A program made the translations under genes and the position numbers. Of a stretch of 64,000 bases of DNA, positions 44,665-56,737 are shown piece by piece. The stretch comes from Pseudonocardia autotrophica. GTDB taxonomy: Bacteria; Actinomycetota; Actinomycetes; Mycobacteriales; Pseudonocardiaceae. Numbering within the stretch: position 1 is the first letter of the stretch; each line of letters opens with the position of its first letter. The notes below the pieces were generated by a model. The model made no database searches. It was not told where the DNA came from and saw only the letters and a program-made list of their open reading frames with translations. Location of the stretch: contig NZ_JNYD01000008.1 in NCBI RefSeq assembly GCF_000717175.1, positions 1 through 64,000 of the forward strand. The letters run 5' to 3'.

Positions 44665-44871
44665 ATGATCACCGGTAACCTGAACGCCATCGGCTACGGC
44701 CTCTCGGCCATCGGCCCGGGTATCGGCGTCGGCATCGTCTTCGCGGCCTTCATCAACGGCGTCGCCCGCCAGCCGGAGGCCCGCGGCCAGCTCCAGGGCA
44801 TCGCGTTCATCGGCTTCGCCCTCTCCGAGGCCCTCGCGATTCTGGGCCTGGTGCTCGCGTTCGCCCTCTGA
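44665..44871 (+). CDS. atpE: F1Fo ATP synthase subunit c
   Basis: A 68-residue hairpin proteolipid of the rotating ring. The proton-carrying carboxylate is Glu55 ([12 protein letters not shown]), and the polar loop is ARQPEARGQ. Helix 1 carries the glycine-rich [23 protein letters not shown] provides the SD. Shorter than the mycobacterial protein (about 81) but normal for other actinobacteria. Confidence 0.97.
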   Translation: MITGNLNAIGYGLSAIGPGIGVGIVFAAFINGVARQPEARGQLQGIAFIGFALSEALAILGLVLAFAL

Positions 44872-44910
44872 CGCACCCCCTGAACCACAGGTGACGCGGA
44901 GGAGCACACC

Positions 44911-45453
44911 ATGACAATCGCCGCGGAGGAGCTGAACCCGCTCGTCCCGCACCTCGCCGAGATCATCGTCGGTCTCGTCGCGTTCGGCCTGCTGTTCTGG
45001 GTCCTCGCGAAGACCGTGTTCCCGCAGTTCGAGAAGCTGTACGCGGAGCGCACGGACCAGATCGAGGGCGGCCTCAAGCGGGCCGAGTCGGCGCAGGCCG
45101 AGGCCGATGCGCTGAAGAAGCGGTACGAGGACCAGCTCGCGGGCGCGCGGGCCGAGGCGGCGCGCATCCGCGACGACGCCCGGGCCGAGGGTCAGCAGAT
45201 CAAGGCCGAGCTGCGCACCGAGGCCGAGGAGGAGGCCGCGCGGATCCGGGCGCGTGCCGAGGAGCAGGTCGTGGCGCAGCGCGAGTCCGCGGAGCGGTCG
45301 CTCCGCGGCGAGATCGGCGGCCTGTCGGCCGAGCTGGCCGAGCGCATCCTCGGGTCGGAGCTCGCCGACCCGCGGCGCCGGTCGGCCACCGTCGACAGCT
45401 TCCTCTCGGAGCTCGACGCGATGGCCCCGGCCCAGACGACCGGGGCGAGCTGA
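44911..45453 (+). CDS. atpF: F1Fo ATP synthase subunit b
   Basis: Peripheral stalk subunit of 180 residues: one N-terminal transmembrane helix (about residues 16-36, IIVGLVAFGLLFWVLAKTVF) then a long charged Ala/Glu/Arg coiled coil. GGAGG-type SD (GCGGAGGAG) before the ATG. Its stop overlaps the atpH ATG (TGATG). Confidence 0.96.
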   Translation: MTIAAEELNPLVPHLAEIIVGLVAFGLLFWVLAKTVFPQFEKLYAERTDQIEGGLKRAESAQAEADALKKRYEDQLAGARAEAARIRDDARAEGQQIKAELRTEAEEEAARIRARAEEQVVAQRESAERSLRGEIGGLSAELAERILGSELADPRRRSATVDSFLSELDAMAPAQTTGAS

Positions 45454-46283
45454 TGGCGCTCGTCCTGGCGGCCACCAGCCGCGAGTCGCTGGGCGAGGTC
45501 GCGCAGCGGTTCGAGACCCGGCTCGGCCCGCTGGCCGCGGGAGACCGGCAGAAGCTGGGCGAGGAGCTCTACGCCGTCACCCGGCTGCTGGTCGCCGAGC
45601 GCACCCTGCGCCGGGCGCTCTCCGACCCGGCCACCTCGTCGGAGCAGCGCGTCCGGCTCGCCGACGGCGTGCTGAGCGGCAAGGTCGCGCCGGCCACCCT
45701 CGAGAGCGTCGGGGACCTGGTCGCGGCCCGCTGGTCCGGTCCCGCCGACCTGGTCGAGGCGACCGAGTCGCTGGCCCGCACGGCGCTGCTGGCCGCGGCC
45801 GAGAAGCAGCGCGCCCTCGACGACGTCGAGGACCAGCTGTTCCGGTTCGGCCGGATCCTGGAGCGCGAGCCGCAGCTCACGGCCCTGATGTCGGACGCGG
45901 ACGTGCCGGCGGACAGGCGGGTCGGGCTGCTGGACTCGGTGCTGGGCACCAAGGTCTACCCGGTCACCGCGGCGCTGTTGCGGGACCTGGTGCGGACCCC
46001 GCGGGCCCGGCACCTCGACGTCGCCGCGGAGGAGCTGTCCGAGCTCGCCGCGGCCCGGCGCAACCGTTCGGTCGCCTACGTGCGCACGGCGGTCGCCCTG
46101 AGCGAGGCGCAGGAGCGGCAGCTCACCGCCTCCCTCACGCGCCTCTACGGCCGGGACGTCGCGTTGCAGGTGGAGCTCGACGAGAGCCTGCTGGGCGGAA
46201 TGGTCATCAGGGTCGGCGACGAGGTCATCGACGGCAGTGTGTCCGGCAAGCTCGCCGCGGCCCGCCGGTCGATCCCCAGCTGA
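45453..46283 (+). CDS. atpH: F1Fo ATP synthase subunit delta
   Basis: A 276-residue stalk subunit joining the b dimer to the top of F1. The C-terminal part has the delta signature [21 protein letters not shown] and [18 protein letters not shown]. It is about 90 residues longer than E. coli delta, through an N-terminal helical extension, but is not fused to b as in mycobacteria, so the stalk is of the streptomycete/Pseudonocardia type. Confidence 0.95.
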   Translation: MALVLAATSRESLGEVAQRFETRLGPLAAGDRQKLGEELYAVTRLLVAERTLRRALSDPATSSEQRVRLADGVLSGKVAPATLESVGDLVAARWSGPADLVEATESLARTALLAAAEKQRALDDVEDQLFRFGRILEREPQLTALMSDADVPADRRVGLLDSVLGTKVYPVTAALLRDLVRTPRARHLDVAAEELSELAAARRNRSVAYVRTAVALSEAQERQLTASLTRLYGRDVALQVELDESLLGGMVIRVGDEVIDGSVSGKLAAARRSIPS

Positions 46284-46320
46284 CCGCCCCCGTTTCGAAG
46301 AGAAGGAACTGACGACAGCC

Positions 46321-47967
46321 ATGACAGAGCTGACGATCTCCCCGGAGGAGATCCGGAGTGCGATCTCCAGCTACGTCTCGTCGCTGGAGACCGGGACCTC
46401 CCGCGAAGAGGTGGGCACCGTCTCCGACACCGGTGACGGCATCGCCCACGTCGAGGGCCTGCCCTCGGCGATGACCAACGAGCTCCTCGAGTTCGCGGGG
46501 GGCGTGCGGGGTGTCGCGCTGAACCTCGACGCGCGCGAGATCGGCGCCGTGATCCTGGGCGACTACGGCGGGATCGAGGAGGGCCAGCAGGTCAAGCGGA
46601 CCGGCGAGATCCTCTCGGTGCCGGTCGGCGACAAGTTCCTGGGCCGGGTCATCGACCCGCTGGGCGCCCCGATCGACGGCCTGGGCGACATCGAGGCCGA
46701 GACCCGCCGGGTGCTGGAGCTCCAGGCCGCCTCCGTGATGGAGCGCCAGGAGGTCCGCGAGCCGCTGCAGACCGGCATCAAGGCCATCGACGCGATGACC
46801 CCGATCGGCCGCGGCCAGCGCCAGCTGATCATCGGTGACCGCAAGACCGGCAAGACCGCGGTCTGCGTCGACACGATCATCAACCAGCGGCAGAACTGGG
46901 AGTCGGGCGACCCCAAGAAGCAGGTCCGCTGCATCTACGTCGCGATCGGCCAGAAGGGCTCCACGATCGCCGGTATCCGGCAGTCGCTGGAGGACGCGGG
47001 CGCGCTCGAGTACACGACGATCGTCGCCGCCCCGGCGTCCGACCCGGCCGGCTTCAAGTGGCTCGCCCCGTACACCGGCTCGGCCCTCGGCCAGCACTGG
47101 ATGTACGCCGGCAACCACGTGCTCATCGTCTTCGACGACCTGTCCAAGCAGGCCGAGGCGTACCGCGCGATCTCGCTGCTGCTGCGCCGCCCGCCGGGCC
47201 GCGAGGCCTACCCGGGCGACGTCTTCTACCTGCACTCCCGCCTGCTGGAGCGCTGCGCCAAGTTGTCGAACGACCTCGGCGCGGGCTCGATGACCGGCCT
47301 CCCGATCATCGAGACCAAGGCCAACGACGTGTCGGCGTACATCCCGACGAACGTCATCTCGATCACCGACGGCCAGGTCTTCCTCGAGTCGGACCTGTTC
47401 AACCAGGGCGTCCGGCCGGCTATCAACGTCGGTATCTCGGTCTCCCGGGTCGGTGGCTCGGCGCAGATCAAGGCGATGCGCTCGGTGTCCGGCTCCCTGC
47501 GCCTGGACCTGTCCCAGTACCGCGAGCTGGAGGCCTTCGCCGCCTTCGGTTCGGACCTCGACGCCGCGTCGGCCGCCGCGCTGGGCCGCGGCGAGCGCCT
47601 GGTCGAGCTGCTCAAGCAGGCCCAGTACGCGCCGTTCGCGGTCGAGGACGAGGTCGTCTCGATCTGGCTCGGCACCTCCGGCCAGCTCGACACGGTCCCG
47701 GTCGCGGACATCTCGCGCTTCGAGACCGAGTTCCTCGACCACGTCCGCCGCAACCACGAGGGCGTCCTCGCGGAGATCCGGGACACCGGGCTGCTCAAGG
47801 ACGAGAACGTCGACCGGCTCAAGGGCCTGGTGGACGAGTTCAAGAGGAACTTCACCGCGTCCGACGGCTCCTCCGTGGTCAAGGAGGAGAAGGCCGAGGC
47901 CCTCGACGAGGACCAGGTCGACCAGGAGACGGTCAAGGTCAACAAGCCGGCGCCGGCTTCGAGCTGA
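46321..47967 (+). CDS. atpA: F1Fo ATP synthase subunit alpha
   Basis: Non-catalytic nucleotide-binding subunit, 548 residues. Walker A is [27 protein letters not shown] and [14 protein letters not shown] follow the family. The C-terminal 35 residues are an extra Glu/Asp/Lys-rich tail, a feature of actinobacterial alpha subunits linked in mycobacteria to suppression of ATP hydrolysis. ATG 46321 is chosen over upstream in-frame starts because an AAGAGAAGGAACTGA SD region precedes it. Confidence 0.97.
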   Translation: MTELTISPEEIRSAISSYVSSLETGTSREEVGTVSDTGDGIAHVEGLPSAMTNELLEFAGGVRGVALNLDAREIGAVILGDYGGIEEGQQVKRTGEILSVPVGDKFLGRVIDPLGAPIDGLGDIEAETRRVLELQAASVMERQEVREPLQTGIKAIDAMTPIGRGQRQLIIGDRKTGKTAVCVDTIINQRQNWESGDPKKQVRCIYVAIGQKGSTIAGIRQSLEDAGALEYTTIVAAPASDPAGFKWLAPYTGSALGQHWMYAGNHVLIVFDDLSKQAEAYRAISLLLRRPPGREAYPGDVFYLHSRLLERCAKLSNDLGAGSMTGLPIIETKANDVSAYIPTNVISITDGQVFLESDLFNQGVRPAINVGISVSRVGGSAQIKAMRSVSGSLRLDLSQYRELEAFAAFGSDLDAASAAALGRGERLVELLKQAQYAPFAVEDEVVSIWLGTSGQLDTVPVADISRFETEFLDHVRRNHEGVLAEIRDTGLLKDENVDRLKGLVDEFKRNFTASDGSSVVKEEKAEALDEDQVDQETVKVNKPAPASS

Positions 47968-47980
47968 CGGGTAGGGACCG

Positions 47981-50430
<2,450 letters not shown>

Positions 50431-50434
50431 CCAT

Positions 50435-50827
50435 ATGGCTGAGATGACGGTGGAGCTGGTCGCGGTCGAGCGGCGGCTCTGGTCGGGCGAGGCGAGCTTC
50501 GTGCTCGCCCGCACGACCGAGGGCGAGCTGGGCATCATGCCCGGCCACGAGCCCACGCTCGCGCAGCTCGAGGAGGCGGGCGTCGTCCGGATCGACCCGG
50601 TGGAGGGCTCGCCGCTCACCGTGGCCGTGCACGGCGGCTTCCTGTCGATCTCGCCGGAGCGCGTGTCGATCCTGGCCGAGTTCGCCGAGCTGGCCGACGA
50701 GATCGACGTCAGCCGCGCCCGCTCGGCGCTCGACCGCGCGGACTCGTCCGACGAGGAGGGCGCGGCGGCGCGCAAGCGGGCCGAGGTACGGCTGCGGGCG
50801 GCCGAGTCCGCCGCGGCCGGGCAGTAG
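50435..50827 (+). CDS. atpC: F1Fo ATP synthase subunit epsilon
   Basis: A 130-residue rotor subunit. The N-terminal beta sandwich ([42 protein letters not shown]) is followed by a short C-terminal helical pair ([26 protein letters not shown]). It closes the atp operon. Confidence 0.95.
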   Translation: MAEMTVELVAVERRLWSGEASFVLARTTEGELGIMPGHEPTLAQLEEAGVVRIDPVEGSPLTVAVHGGFLSISPERVSILAEFAELADEIDVSRARSALDRADSSDEEGAAARKRAEVRLRAAESAAAGQ

Positions 50828-50860
50828 GCCCGGACAGCAGGCGGGAGCGTCGACGCAGCA

Positions 50861-51298
50861 GTGGCCGGGACCGTGGCGATCGTGGTCGGGGTCGTGCTGC
50901 TGCTCGCGTGCCTGCTGCTGGGCTGGCTCGCCGTTCGGCGGGTACGACTCATGCGGGGCGGCGGCGTGGACCTGTGTCTGCGCCGCCGCTTCGCCGTCAC
51001 GGACTGGCACTTCGGCGTGGGGCGCTACCGCGGGGACGAGTTCGCCTGGTACCGGCTGACGAGCTTCCGGGTGGGCCCGACCGTCGCCATCGACCGCACC
51101 GAGGTCGAGATCGTGGACCGGCGGGCCCCGCTGCCCGAGGAGTCCTTCGCCATCCCCTACGCCACCGCGGTGCTCCGGTGCCGCGACCACGGCGAGGACG
51201 TCGAGCTGGCCATGTCCCAGGACGTCCTCACCGGCTTCCTGGCCTGGCTCGAGGCCACTCCGCCGGGCCGCAGCACCGGCTACCGGCAGGCCAGCTGA
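50861..51298 (+). CDS. DUF2550-family membrane protein
   Basis: A 145-residue protein with one N-terminal transmembrane helix (VAIVVGVVLLLACLLLGWLA) and a cytoplasmic DUF2550 domain (FGVGRYRGDEFAWYRLTSF, ELAMSQDVLTGFLAWLEA). The family regularly follows atpC in actinobacteria (mycobacterial equivalent next to atpC); function unknown. GTG start, 33 bp after atpC. Confidence 0.9.
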   Translation: MAGTVAIVVGVVLLLACLLLGWLAVRRVRLMRGGGVDLCLRRRFAVTDWHFGVGRYRGDEFAWYRLTSFRVGPTVAIDRTEVEIVDRRAPLPEESFAIPYATAVLRCRDHGEDVELAMSQDVLTGFLAWLEATPPGRSTGYRQAS

Positions 51299-51308
51299 CT
51301 ACTCGCAC

Positions 51309-51402
51309 TATGGAACCATAATGCGATTTCCGCGCCTCTTTCGAAGCGTTATGGAACCATAATGTTGTGATTTCGGGCGATGAACCGCAGTATGGTTCCA
51401 TA
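51309..51402 (+). promoter_or_regulatory. Three 12-bp palindromes at exact 41-bp spacing before pduO
   Basis: TATGGAACCATA at 51309-51320 and 51350-51361, and TATGGTTCCATA at 51391-51402, each followed by ATG. Start-to-start spacing is 41 and 41 bp, about four helical turns, so all sites face the same side of the helix. The third overlaps the predicted -35 region of the pduO promoter (-10 TAGGCT at 51416-51421). The island is markedly A+T-richer than its surroundings. It fits a cooperative operator; the regulator is unknown. Confidence 0.75.
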
Positions 51403-51427
51403 ATGCTCGGCGGGTTAGGCTCGGCCC

Positions 51428-52009
51428 ATGGCCGTGCACCTGACCAGGATCTACACCAAGACCGGCGACGACGGGACCACCGCGCTCGGCGACTTCAGCC
51501 GCGTCCCGAAGACCGACCGCCGGCTCGCGGCCTACGCCGACACGGACGAGTGCAACGCGGCCGTCGGCGTCGCCGTCACCGTCGGGCAGCTCGAGGAGCG
51601 GCTCCTCGCGCCGCTGCGGCAGGTGCAGAACGACCTGTTCGACGTGGGCGCCGACCTCTGTGCGCCGATCGTCCCCGATCCGGAGTACCCGCCGCTGCGG
51701 ATCGACGAGAAGTACATCACCCGGCTCGAGGGCTGGTGCGACGAGTTCAACGCCGACCTGCCCAAGCTGGCGTCGTTCATCCTCCCCGGCGGCACGCCCG
51801 GCGCCGCGTACCTGCACGTCGCCCGCACGGTCGCGCGGAGGGCGGAGCGCAGCGTCTGGGCGCTCCTGGAAACGGACGCCGAGCGGACCAACCCGCTGAC
51901 CGCCAAGTACCTGAACCGGCTCTCCGACCTGCTGTTCATCCTCTGCCGCGCCGCGAACCCGGACGGCGACGTGCTGTGGCAGCCGGGTGGGCCCGAGGGC
52001 GGGAGCTGA
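51428..52009 (+). CDS. pduO: PduO-type ATP:cob(I)alamin adenosyltransferase
   Basis: Makes adenosylcobalamin from cob(I)alamin and ATP. The 193-residue trimeric-family protein has the ATP-binding [30 protein letters not shown], the C-terminal RRAERSVW and [15 protein letters not shown]. It supplies the cofactor needed by the diol dehydratase and the ethylmalonyl-CoA mutase-like enzyme in this window. The ATG is leaderless-type, six bases after TAGGCT. The 41-bp phased palindromes upstream probably regulate it. murA follows after 26 bp with its own -10 box. Confidence 0.95.
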   Translation: MAVHLTRIYTKTGDDGTTALGDFSRVPKTDRRLAAYADTDECNAAVGVAVTVGQLEERLLAPLRQVQNDLFDVGADLCAPIVPDPEYPPLRIDEKYITRLEGWCDEFNADLPKLASFILPGGTPGAAYLHVARTVARRAERSVWALLETDAERTNPLTAKYLNRLSDLLFILCRAANPDGDVLWQPGGPEGGS

Positions 52010-52035
52010 CCCGGGAGCCGATACCGTCGGGCGTC

Positions 52036-53304
52036 GTGACGGAGCATTTCGCGGTCCGCGGTGGCGCCCGGCTGTTCGGGACGGTCGACGTCGTCGGGGC
52101 CAAGAACAGCGTGCTGAAGCTGATGGCGGCGGCGCTGCTGGCCGAGGGCACGACGACCATCACGAACTGCCCCGAGATCCTCGACGTCCCGCTGATGGCG
52201 GACGTGCTGCGCAGCCTCGGCTGCACGGTCGAGGTGGCGGGGGACCGGGTCACCATCGACGTGCCGGCCGAGCCGGGCGCCCAGGCGGACTACCGCTCGG
52301 TGTCGCGGCTGCGGGCGTCGGTGTGCGTGCTGGGCCCGCTCGTGGCCCGCTGCCGCAAGGCCGTCGTCCCGCTGCCCGGCGGCGACGCCATCGGCTCGCG
52401 GCCGCTGGACATGCACGCCAACGGCTTGCGGAAGCTCGGCGCGACCACGGAGATCGAGCACGGCCGCGTCGTCGCGCAGGCCGACGACCTGCACGGCGCG
52501 CAGATCTGGCTGGACTTCCCGAGCGTCGGGGCCACCGAGAACATCCTCATGGCGGCCGTGCTGGCCGAGGGGACCACGGTCATCGACAACGCCGCACGCG
52601 AGCCCGAGATCGTGGACCTGTGCGTGATGCTGCAGCAGATGGGGGCGAAGCTCGAGGGCGTCGGCTCGTCGACGCTCACCGTGCACGGCGTCTCCGGCCT
52701 GCAGCCCACCACCCACCGCGTCATCGGCGACCGGATCGTCGGCGCCACCTGGGCCTTCGCCGCGGTGATGACCCGCGGCGAGGTCACCGTCCGCGGGGTC
52801 GACCCGCACCACCTCGAGCTCGTCCTGGACAAGCTGCGCAGCGCGGGCGCGGAGACCCGCGCGGGTGTCGACGAGTTCTCGGTGTCGATGGCCGGGCGCC
52901 CCCTGGCCGTGGACTTCGTGACCCTGCCGTACCCGGGCTTCGCCACCGACCTGCAGCCGATGGCGATCGCGCTGTCCGCGGTGGCCGACGGCACCTCCAT
53001 GATCACCGAGAACGTGTTCGAGGCGCGGTTCCGGTTCGTCGACGAGATGGTGCGGCTGGGTGCCGACGCCCGCACGGACGGCCACCACGCCGTCGTCCGC
53101 GGGGTGGAGCAGCTCTCCAGCGCCCCGGTGTGGGCCAGCGACATCCGGGCCGGGGCCGGTCTCGTGCTCGCCGGGCTGTGCGCGGACGGCGTGACCGAGG
53201 TCTGGGACGTCGACCACATCGACCGCGGGTACCCCCGGTTCATCGAGAACCTGGCGTCGCTGGGCGCCGACATCCGGCGGGTCTCGGCCGACCCCGAGCG
53301 GTAG
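52036..53304 (+). CDS. murA: UDP-N-acetylglucosamine 1-carboxyvinyltransferase, Asp-type
   Basis: First committed enzyme of peptidoglycan synthesis, adding enolpyruvate to UDP-GlcNAc. The 422-residue product has [28 protein letters not shown] and the two-domain inside-out barrel repeats. The position of E. coli catalytic Cys115, the target of fosfomycin, is Asp117 (GGDAIG), as in mycobacteria, where it confers intrinsic fosfomycin resistance. GTG start with TACCGT eight bases upstream. Confidence 0.96.
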   Translation: MTEHFAVRGGARLFGTVDVVGAKNSVLKLMAAALLAEGTTTITNCPEILDVPLMADVLRSLGCTVEVAGDRVTIDVPAEPGAQADYRSVSRLRASVCVLGPLVARCRKAVVPLPGGDAIGSRPLDMHANGLRKLGATTEIEHGRVVAQADDLHGAQIWLDFPSVGATENILMAAVLAEGTTVIDNAAREPEIVDLCVMLQQMGAKLEGVGSSTLTVHGVSGLQPTTHRVIGDRIVGATWAFAAVMTRGEVTVRGVDPHHLELVLDKLRSAGAETRAGVDEFSVSMAGRPLAVDFVTLPYPGFATDLQPMAIALSAVADGTSMITENVFEARFRFVDEMVRLGADARTDGHHAVVRGVEQLSSAPVWASDIRAGAGLVLAGLCADGVTEVWDVDHIDRGYPRFIENLASLGADIRRVSADPER

Positions 53305-53376
53305 CAGCCGGAGTTCCCCCTGACGGAGCAGTTCGGGATGCCGGATCCCTCCTGGCGTGCGACAGTCCGCGTCACC

Positions 53377-53398
53377 TCCGGGTGATCCCTCACCCGGA
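53377..53398 (+). terminator. Hairpin between murA and the DUF1206 gene
   Basis: Perfect 9-bp stem TCCGGGTGA/TCACCCGGA with tetraloop TCCC, 73 bases after the murA stop and 22 bases before the next ATG. It fits a terminator, but it could also be a leader structure of the DUF1206 mRNA. Confidence 0.55.
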
Positions 53399-53420
53399 CG
53401 CATGACCGCCGGAGGAACCG

Positions 53421-54419
53421 ATGACCGACGTCAGCCCGGACCGATCGTCCCGATCCTTGCGCAGGCACGGGGCGGGGCGGAGTCCGGACGGGACGTCGGA
53501 CCGGTCGGCAGAGCCGACGTCGCCGCAGTCGTCGGGGCAGTCGTCGGGGCAGCCGACGGGCGGCGTCGGCGAGAAGGTGGGCGAGGTCGCCGGGTCCGTC
53601 GGCACGGCCGCCCGCGGCGCGCACCGGCACGCGGCGAAGGCGGCCCGCAGCGAGCCCGTGCGCAAGGGTGCCCGGGTCGGGATCGCCGCCAACGGCGTGC
53701 TGCACCTGCTCATCGCGTGGCTGGCGCTGCAGGTGGCGCTGGGCGGCGGCGGTCAGGCGGACCAGAGCGGCGCGATCACCACGCTCGCGCAGCAGCCCTT
53801 CGGGCGGGTGCTGCTCTGGGTGCTGTTCGTCGGCTTCGTGGCCGTGGTCCTGTGGCGGCTGTCGACCGCGCTCTTCGGCTTCGGCTACGTGGAGGACAAG
53901 AAGAAGAAGCTGGTCAAGCGCCTGGTCAGCGCGGGCCAGGCGGTCGTCTACGCCGCGCTGGCGGTCCTCACCGTGCGCGCGGCGATGCAGGGGAACGCGG
54001 GCGGCGGCGGGGGTAGCAAGGCCACCGCGGGCGTGCTCGGGCTGCCCGGCGGCCAGGTGATCGTCGGGATCATCGGCGTCGGTGTGGTGGTCGGCGGCGC
54101 CGTGATGATCTGGCACGGCGCGAAGAAGAAGTTCACCGAGGACCAGGACCTCGCCGGCGTCCACCCGCACGCGCGGAAGGTCGACGAGCGCACCGGCCAG
54201 GTCGGTTTCATCGCCAAGGGGATCGCGATCGGCGTGCTGGGCGGGCTGATCGTCTCCGCGGCCGTCACGTTCGACCCGGCCAAGGCCAACGGGCTCGACA
54301 GCGCGCTCAAGACGCTCGCCGGCCAGCCCTTCGGCGTCGTGCTGCTCGGTCTGGTGGCGCTCGGGATCGCGGCCTACGGCATCTTCTGCTTCTTCGACGC
54401 GAAGTACCACCGGGTCTGA
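53421..54419 (+). CDS. DUF1206-family membrane protein
   Basis: A 332-residue protein. The N-terminal 70 residues are Ser/Gly/Arg-rich and disordered. Then come three DUF1206 repeats, each with a pair of transmembrane helices: ARVGIAANGVLHLLIAWLAL.., VSAGQAVVYAALAVLTVRAA.., and VGFIAKGIAIGVLGGLIVSA... The repeats share a QPFGRVLLW/QPFGVVLLG motif. Function unknown. GGAGGAACCG precedes the ATG. Confidence 0.88.
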   Translation: MTDVSPDRSSRSLRRHGAGRSPDGTSDRSAEPTSPQSSGQSSGQPTGGVGEKVGEVAGSVGTAARGAHRHAAKAARSEPVRKGARVGIAANGVLHLLIAWLALQVALGGGGQADQSGAITTLAQQPFGRVLLWVLFVGFVAVVLWRLSTALFGFGYVEDKKKKLVKRLVSAGQAVVYAALAVLTVRAAMQGNAGGGGGSKATAGVLGLPGGQVIVGIIGVGVVVGGAVMIWHGAKKKFTEDQDLAGVHPHARKVDERTGQVGFIAKGIAIGVLGGLIVSAAVTFDPAKANGLDSALKTLAGQPFGVVLLGLVALGIAAYGIFCFFDAKYHRV

Positions 54420-54422
54420 GGC

Positions 54423-54438
54423 CCGTCCGATCGGACGG
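54423..54438. terminator. Palindrome after the DUF1206 gene
   Basis: Perfect 16-bp palindrome CCGTCCGATCGGACGG four bases after the stop codon. Short for a terminator, but its position fits; a regulatory site for the mutase gene is the alternative. Confidence 0.4.
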
Positions 54439-54453
54439 TGTGACCGGTCGGGT

Positions 54454-54486
54454 GCGTACTTTTCCGCGCAGGTCGCGTACTTTTCC
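54454..54486 (+). promoter_or_regulatory. Two GCGTACTTTTCC direct repeats before the mutase gene
   Basis: GCGTACTTTTCC at 54454-54465 and 54475-54486, 21 bp apart (two helical turns), about 90 bases before the mutase start. The T-tracts are unusual for this genome. They look like a tandem activator or repressor site. Confidence 0.6.
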
Positions 54487-54576
54487 ACCCAGACAGGTGT
54501 GACGACGTCCGTTCGTCGGGGGTGGCGGAGGCTACCGGCCAGTACGATCCGGGGGTCTTCGACGTGGAGGTGTCCG

Positions 54577-56592
54577 GTGCCGTACCCGACCGATCGAGAG
54601 CGCGACCGCCCCTGGGTGATCCGGACCTACGCCGGACACTCGTCGGCGGAGAAGTCCAACGCGCTCTACCGGCGCAATCTCGCCAAGGGGCAGACGGGGC
54701 TGTCCGTCGCGTTCGACCTGCCGACGCAGACCGGCTACGACCCGGACGACGAGCTCGCCAAGGGTGAGGTCGGCAAGGTCGGCGTGCCGGTCAGCCACAT
54801 CGGCGACATGCGCACGCTCTTCGACGGCATCCCGGTCGCCGAGGCCAACACCTCGATGACGATCAACGCCCCGGCGATGTGGCTGCTCGCGCTCTACGTC
54901 GCCGTCGCCGAGGAGCAGGCCGAGGCCTCCGGTCTCGACCACGCGGAGGTGCGCGCCAAGCTGGCCGGCACCACGCAGAACGACATCGTCAAGGAGTACC
55001 TGTCCCGCGGGACGTACGTGTTCCCGCCGGCGCCGAGCCTGCGGCTGATCACGGACATGGTGGCCTGGTCGGTCACCGAGATCCCGAAGTGGAACCCGAT
55101 CAACATCTGCAGCTACCACCTGCAGGAGGCGGGCGCCACGCCGGCGCAGGAGCTGGCCTACTCGCTGTCGACCGCCATCGCGGTGCTGGACTCGGTGCGC
55201 GACTCCGGGCAGGTGCCGCAGGAGCGGTTCGGCGACGTCGTCGGGCGGATCTCGTTCTTCGTCAACGCCGGGCTGCGGTTCGTCGAGGAGATGTGCAAGA
55301 TGCGCGCCCTCGGCCGGCTGTGGGACACCATCACCCGCGAGCGCTACGGCGTCGAGAACCCGAAGCAACGGCGGCTGCGGTACGGCGTCCAGGTCAACTC
55401 GCTGGGGCTCACCGAGGCCCAGCCGGAGAACAACGTCCAGCGGATCGTGCTGGAGATGCTCGCGGTCACGCTGTCCCGGGACGCGCGCGCCCGGGCGATC
55501 CAGCTGCCCGCGTGGAACGAGGCGCTCGGCCTCCCGCGGCCGTGGGACCAGCAGTGGGCGCTGCGCATGCAGCAGGTGTTGGCCTTCGAGACGGACCTCC
55601 TCGAGTACGAGGACATCTTCGAGGGCTCGCACGTCATCGAGGCCAAGGTGTCCGAGCTGGTCGAGGCCGCGCAGGCGGAGATCGACCGGGTGCAGGAGAT
55701 GGGTGGCGCGGTCGCGGCCGTCGAGAACGGTTACATGAAGGGCGAGCTGGTCACCTCGCTCGCCGAGCGCCGCCGCCGCATCGAGTCCGGCGAGGACGTG
55801 GTGGTCGGCGTCAACAAGTTCGACACCACCGAGCCCAGCCCGCTGCAGGGCGAGGGCGGGGCGATCGAGACCGTCGACCCGGCCACCGAGGCGGCCGCGA
55901 TCGCGGCGATCGAGGAGTGGCGGGCGTCGCGGGACCGGGCCGCGGTGTCCGAGGCGCTGGCGAGGTTGCAGGACGCGGCCAAGACGGACGAGAACCTCAT
56001 GCAGGTCTCGATCGACTGCGCCAAGGCGGGCGTGACGACCGGTGAGTGGGCCGGGGCGCTGCGCGAGGTGTTCGGGGAGTTCCGGGCGCCGACCGGGGTG
56101 TCGGCGGCCGTCGCTTCGGGGGAGGCGGCCGTGGAGATCGCAGAGGTGCGCGAGCGGGTCCGGGCGACCGGCGACGAGCTGGGGTCGCGGCTGCGCATGC
56201 TGGTGGGCAAGCCGGGGCTCGACGGGCACTCCAACGGCGCCGAGCAGGTCGCCGTGCGCGCCCGGGACGTCGGCTTCGAGGTCGTCTACCAGGGGATCCG
56301 CCTCACCCCGGCGCAGATCGTCGCGGCCGCGGTGCAGGAGGGCGTGCACGTCGTGGGGCTGTCGGTGCTGTCCGGCTCGCACCTCGAGGTCGTGCCGGCG
56401 GTCGTCGAGGGCCTGCGGGCCCAGGGCGCCGACGACGTCCCGGTCATCGTCGGCGGCATCATCCCGGCCGACGACGCCGCGGCCCTTCGCGAGAAGGGGG
56501 TGGCGGCGGTCTTCACGCCGAAGGACTACCAGCTCACCGAGATGATGGACGAGATCGTCACCCTCGTCCGCCGGGAGCACGGGCTGGACTGA
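54577..56592 (+). CDS. meaA: MeaA/ethylmalonyl-CoA mutase-like B12 enzyme
   Basis: Adenosylcobalamin-dependent acyl-CoA mutase, 671 residues, of the MeaA/Ecm clade that converts ethylmalonyl-CoA to methylsuccinyl-CoA. Motifs: RTYAGHSSAEKSNALYRRNL, GLSVAFDLPTQTGYDPD, TTQNDIVKEYLSRGTYVFPP, NPINICSYHLQEAGATP, and a fused C-terminal B12 domain with base-off DGHSNGAEQ and LSVLSGSHLEV. Large and B12 domains are in one chain, unlike bacterial methylmalonyl-CoA mutase pairs. Crotonyl-CoA carboxylase is not in the window. GTG preceded by GGAGGTG. Confidence 0.92.
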   Translation: MPYPTDRERDRPWVIRTYAGHSSAEKSNALYRRNLAKGQTGLSVAFDLPTQTGYDPDDELAKGEVGKVGVPVSHIGDMRTLFDGIPVAEANTSMTINAPAMWLLALYVAVAEEQAEASGLDHAEVRAKLAGTTQNDIVKEYLSRGTYVFPPAPSLRLITDMVAWSVTEIPKWNPINICSYHLQEAGATPAQELAYSLSTAIAVLDSVRDSGQVPQERFGDVVGRISFFVNAGLRFVEEMCKMRALGRLWDTITRERYGVENPKQRRLRYGVQVNSLGLTEAQPENNVQRIVLEMLAVTLSRDARARAIQLPAWNEALGLPRPWDQQWALRMQQVLAFETDLLEYEDIFEGSHVIEAKVSELVEAAQAEIDRVQEMGGAVAAVENGYMKGELVTSLAERRRRIESGEDVVVGVNKFDTTEPSPLQGEGGAIETVDPATEAAAIAAIEEWRASRDRAAVSEALARLQDAAKTDENLMQVSIDCAKAGVTTGEWAGALREVFGEFRAPTGVSAAVASGEAAVEIAEVRERVRATGDELGSRLRMLVGKPGLDGHSNGAEQVAVRARDVGFEVVYQGIRLTPAQIVAAAVQEGVHVVGLSVLSGSHLEVVPAVVEGLRAQGADDVPVIVGGIIPADDAAALREKGVAAVFTPKDYQLTEMMDEIVTLVRREHGLD

Positions 56593-56609
56593 GCTCGTGA
56601 TGCACGGTC

Positions 56610-56639
56610 GGGGAGCGGAACGTCCGGATTCCGCTTCCC
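56610..56639 (+). terminator. Hairpin after the mutase gene
   Basis: GGGAGCGGAA pairs with TTCCGCTTCCC with one bulge, loop CGTCCGGA, starting 18 bases after the stop codon. Confidence 0.6.
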
Positions 56640-56737
56640 GCACGGCGTGTGGGGCGGCACCGCCGAGTCATGATCACGATCTGGGCGGCGTCGCCCTCGG
56701 TGAGCGAGGCCGGCGGGTGTGGGAGTAGGCACGGCGG

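Noticed and set aside
51362..53304. A 645-residue open frame through the operator region, pduO and murA
   Set aside because: Its first third is out of frame with pduO and Arg-rich; only the murA portion is real and starts at 52036.
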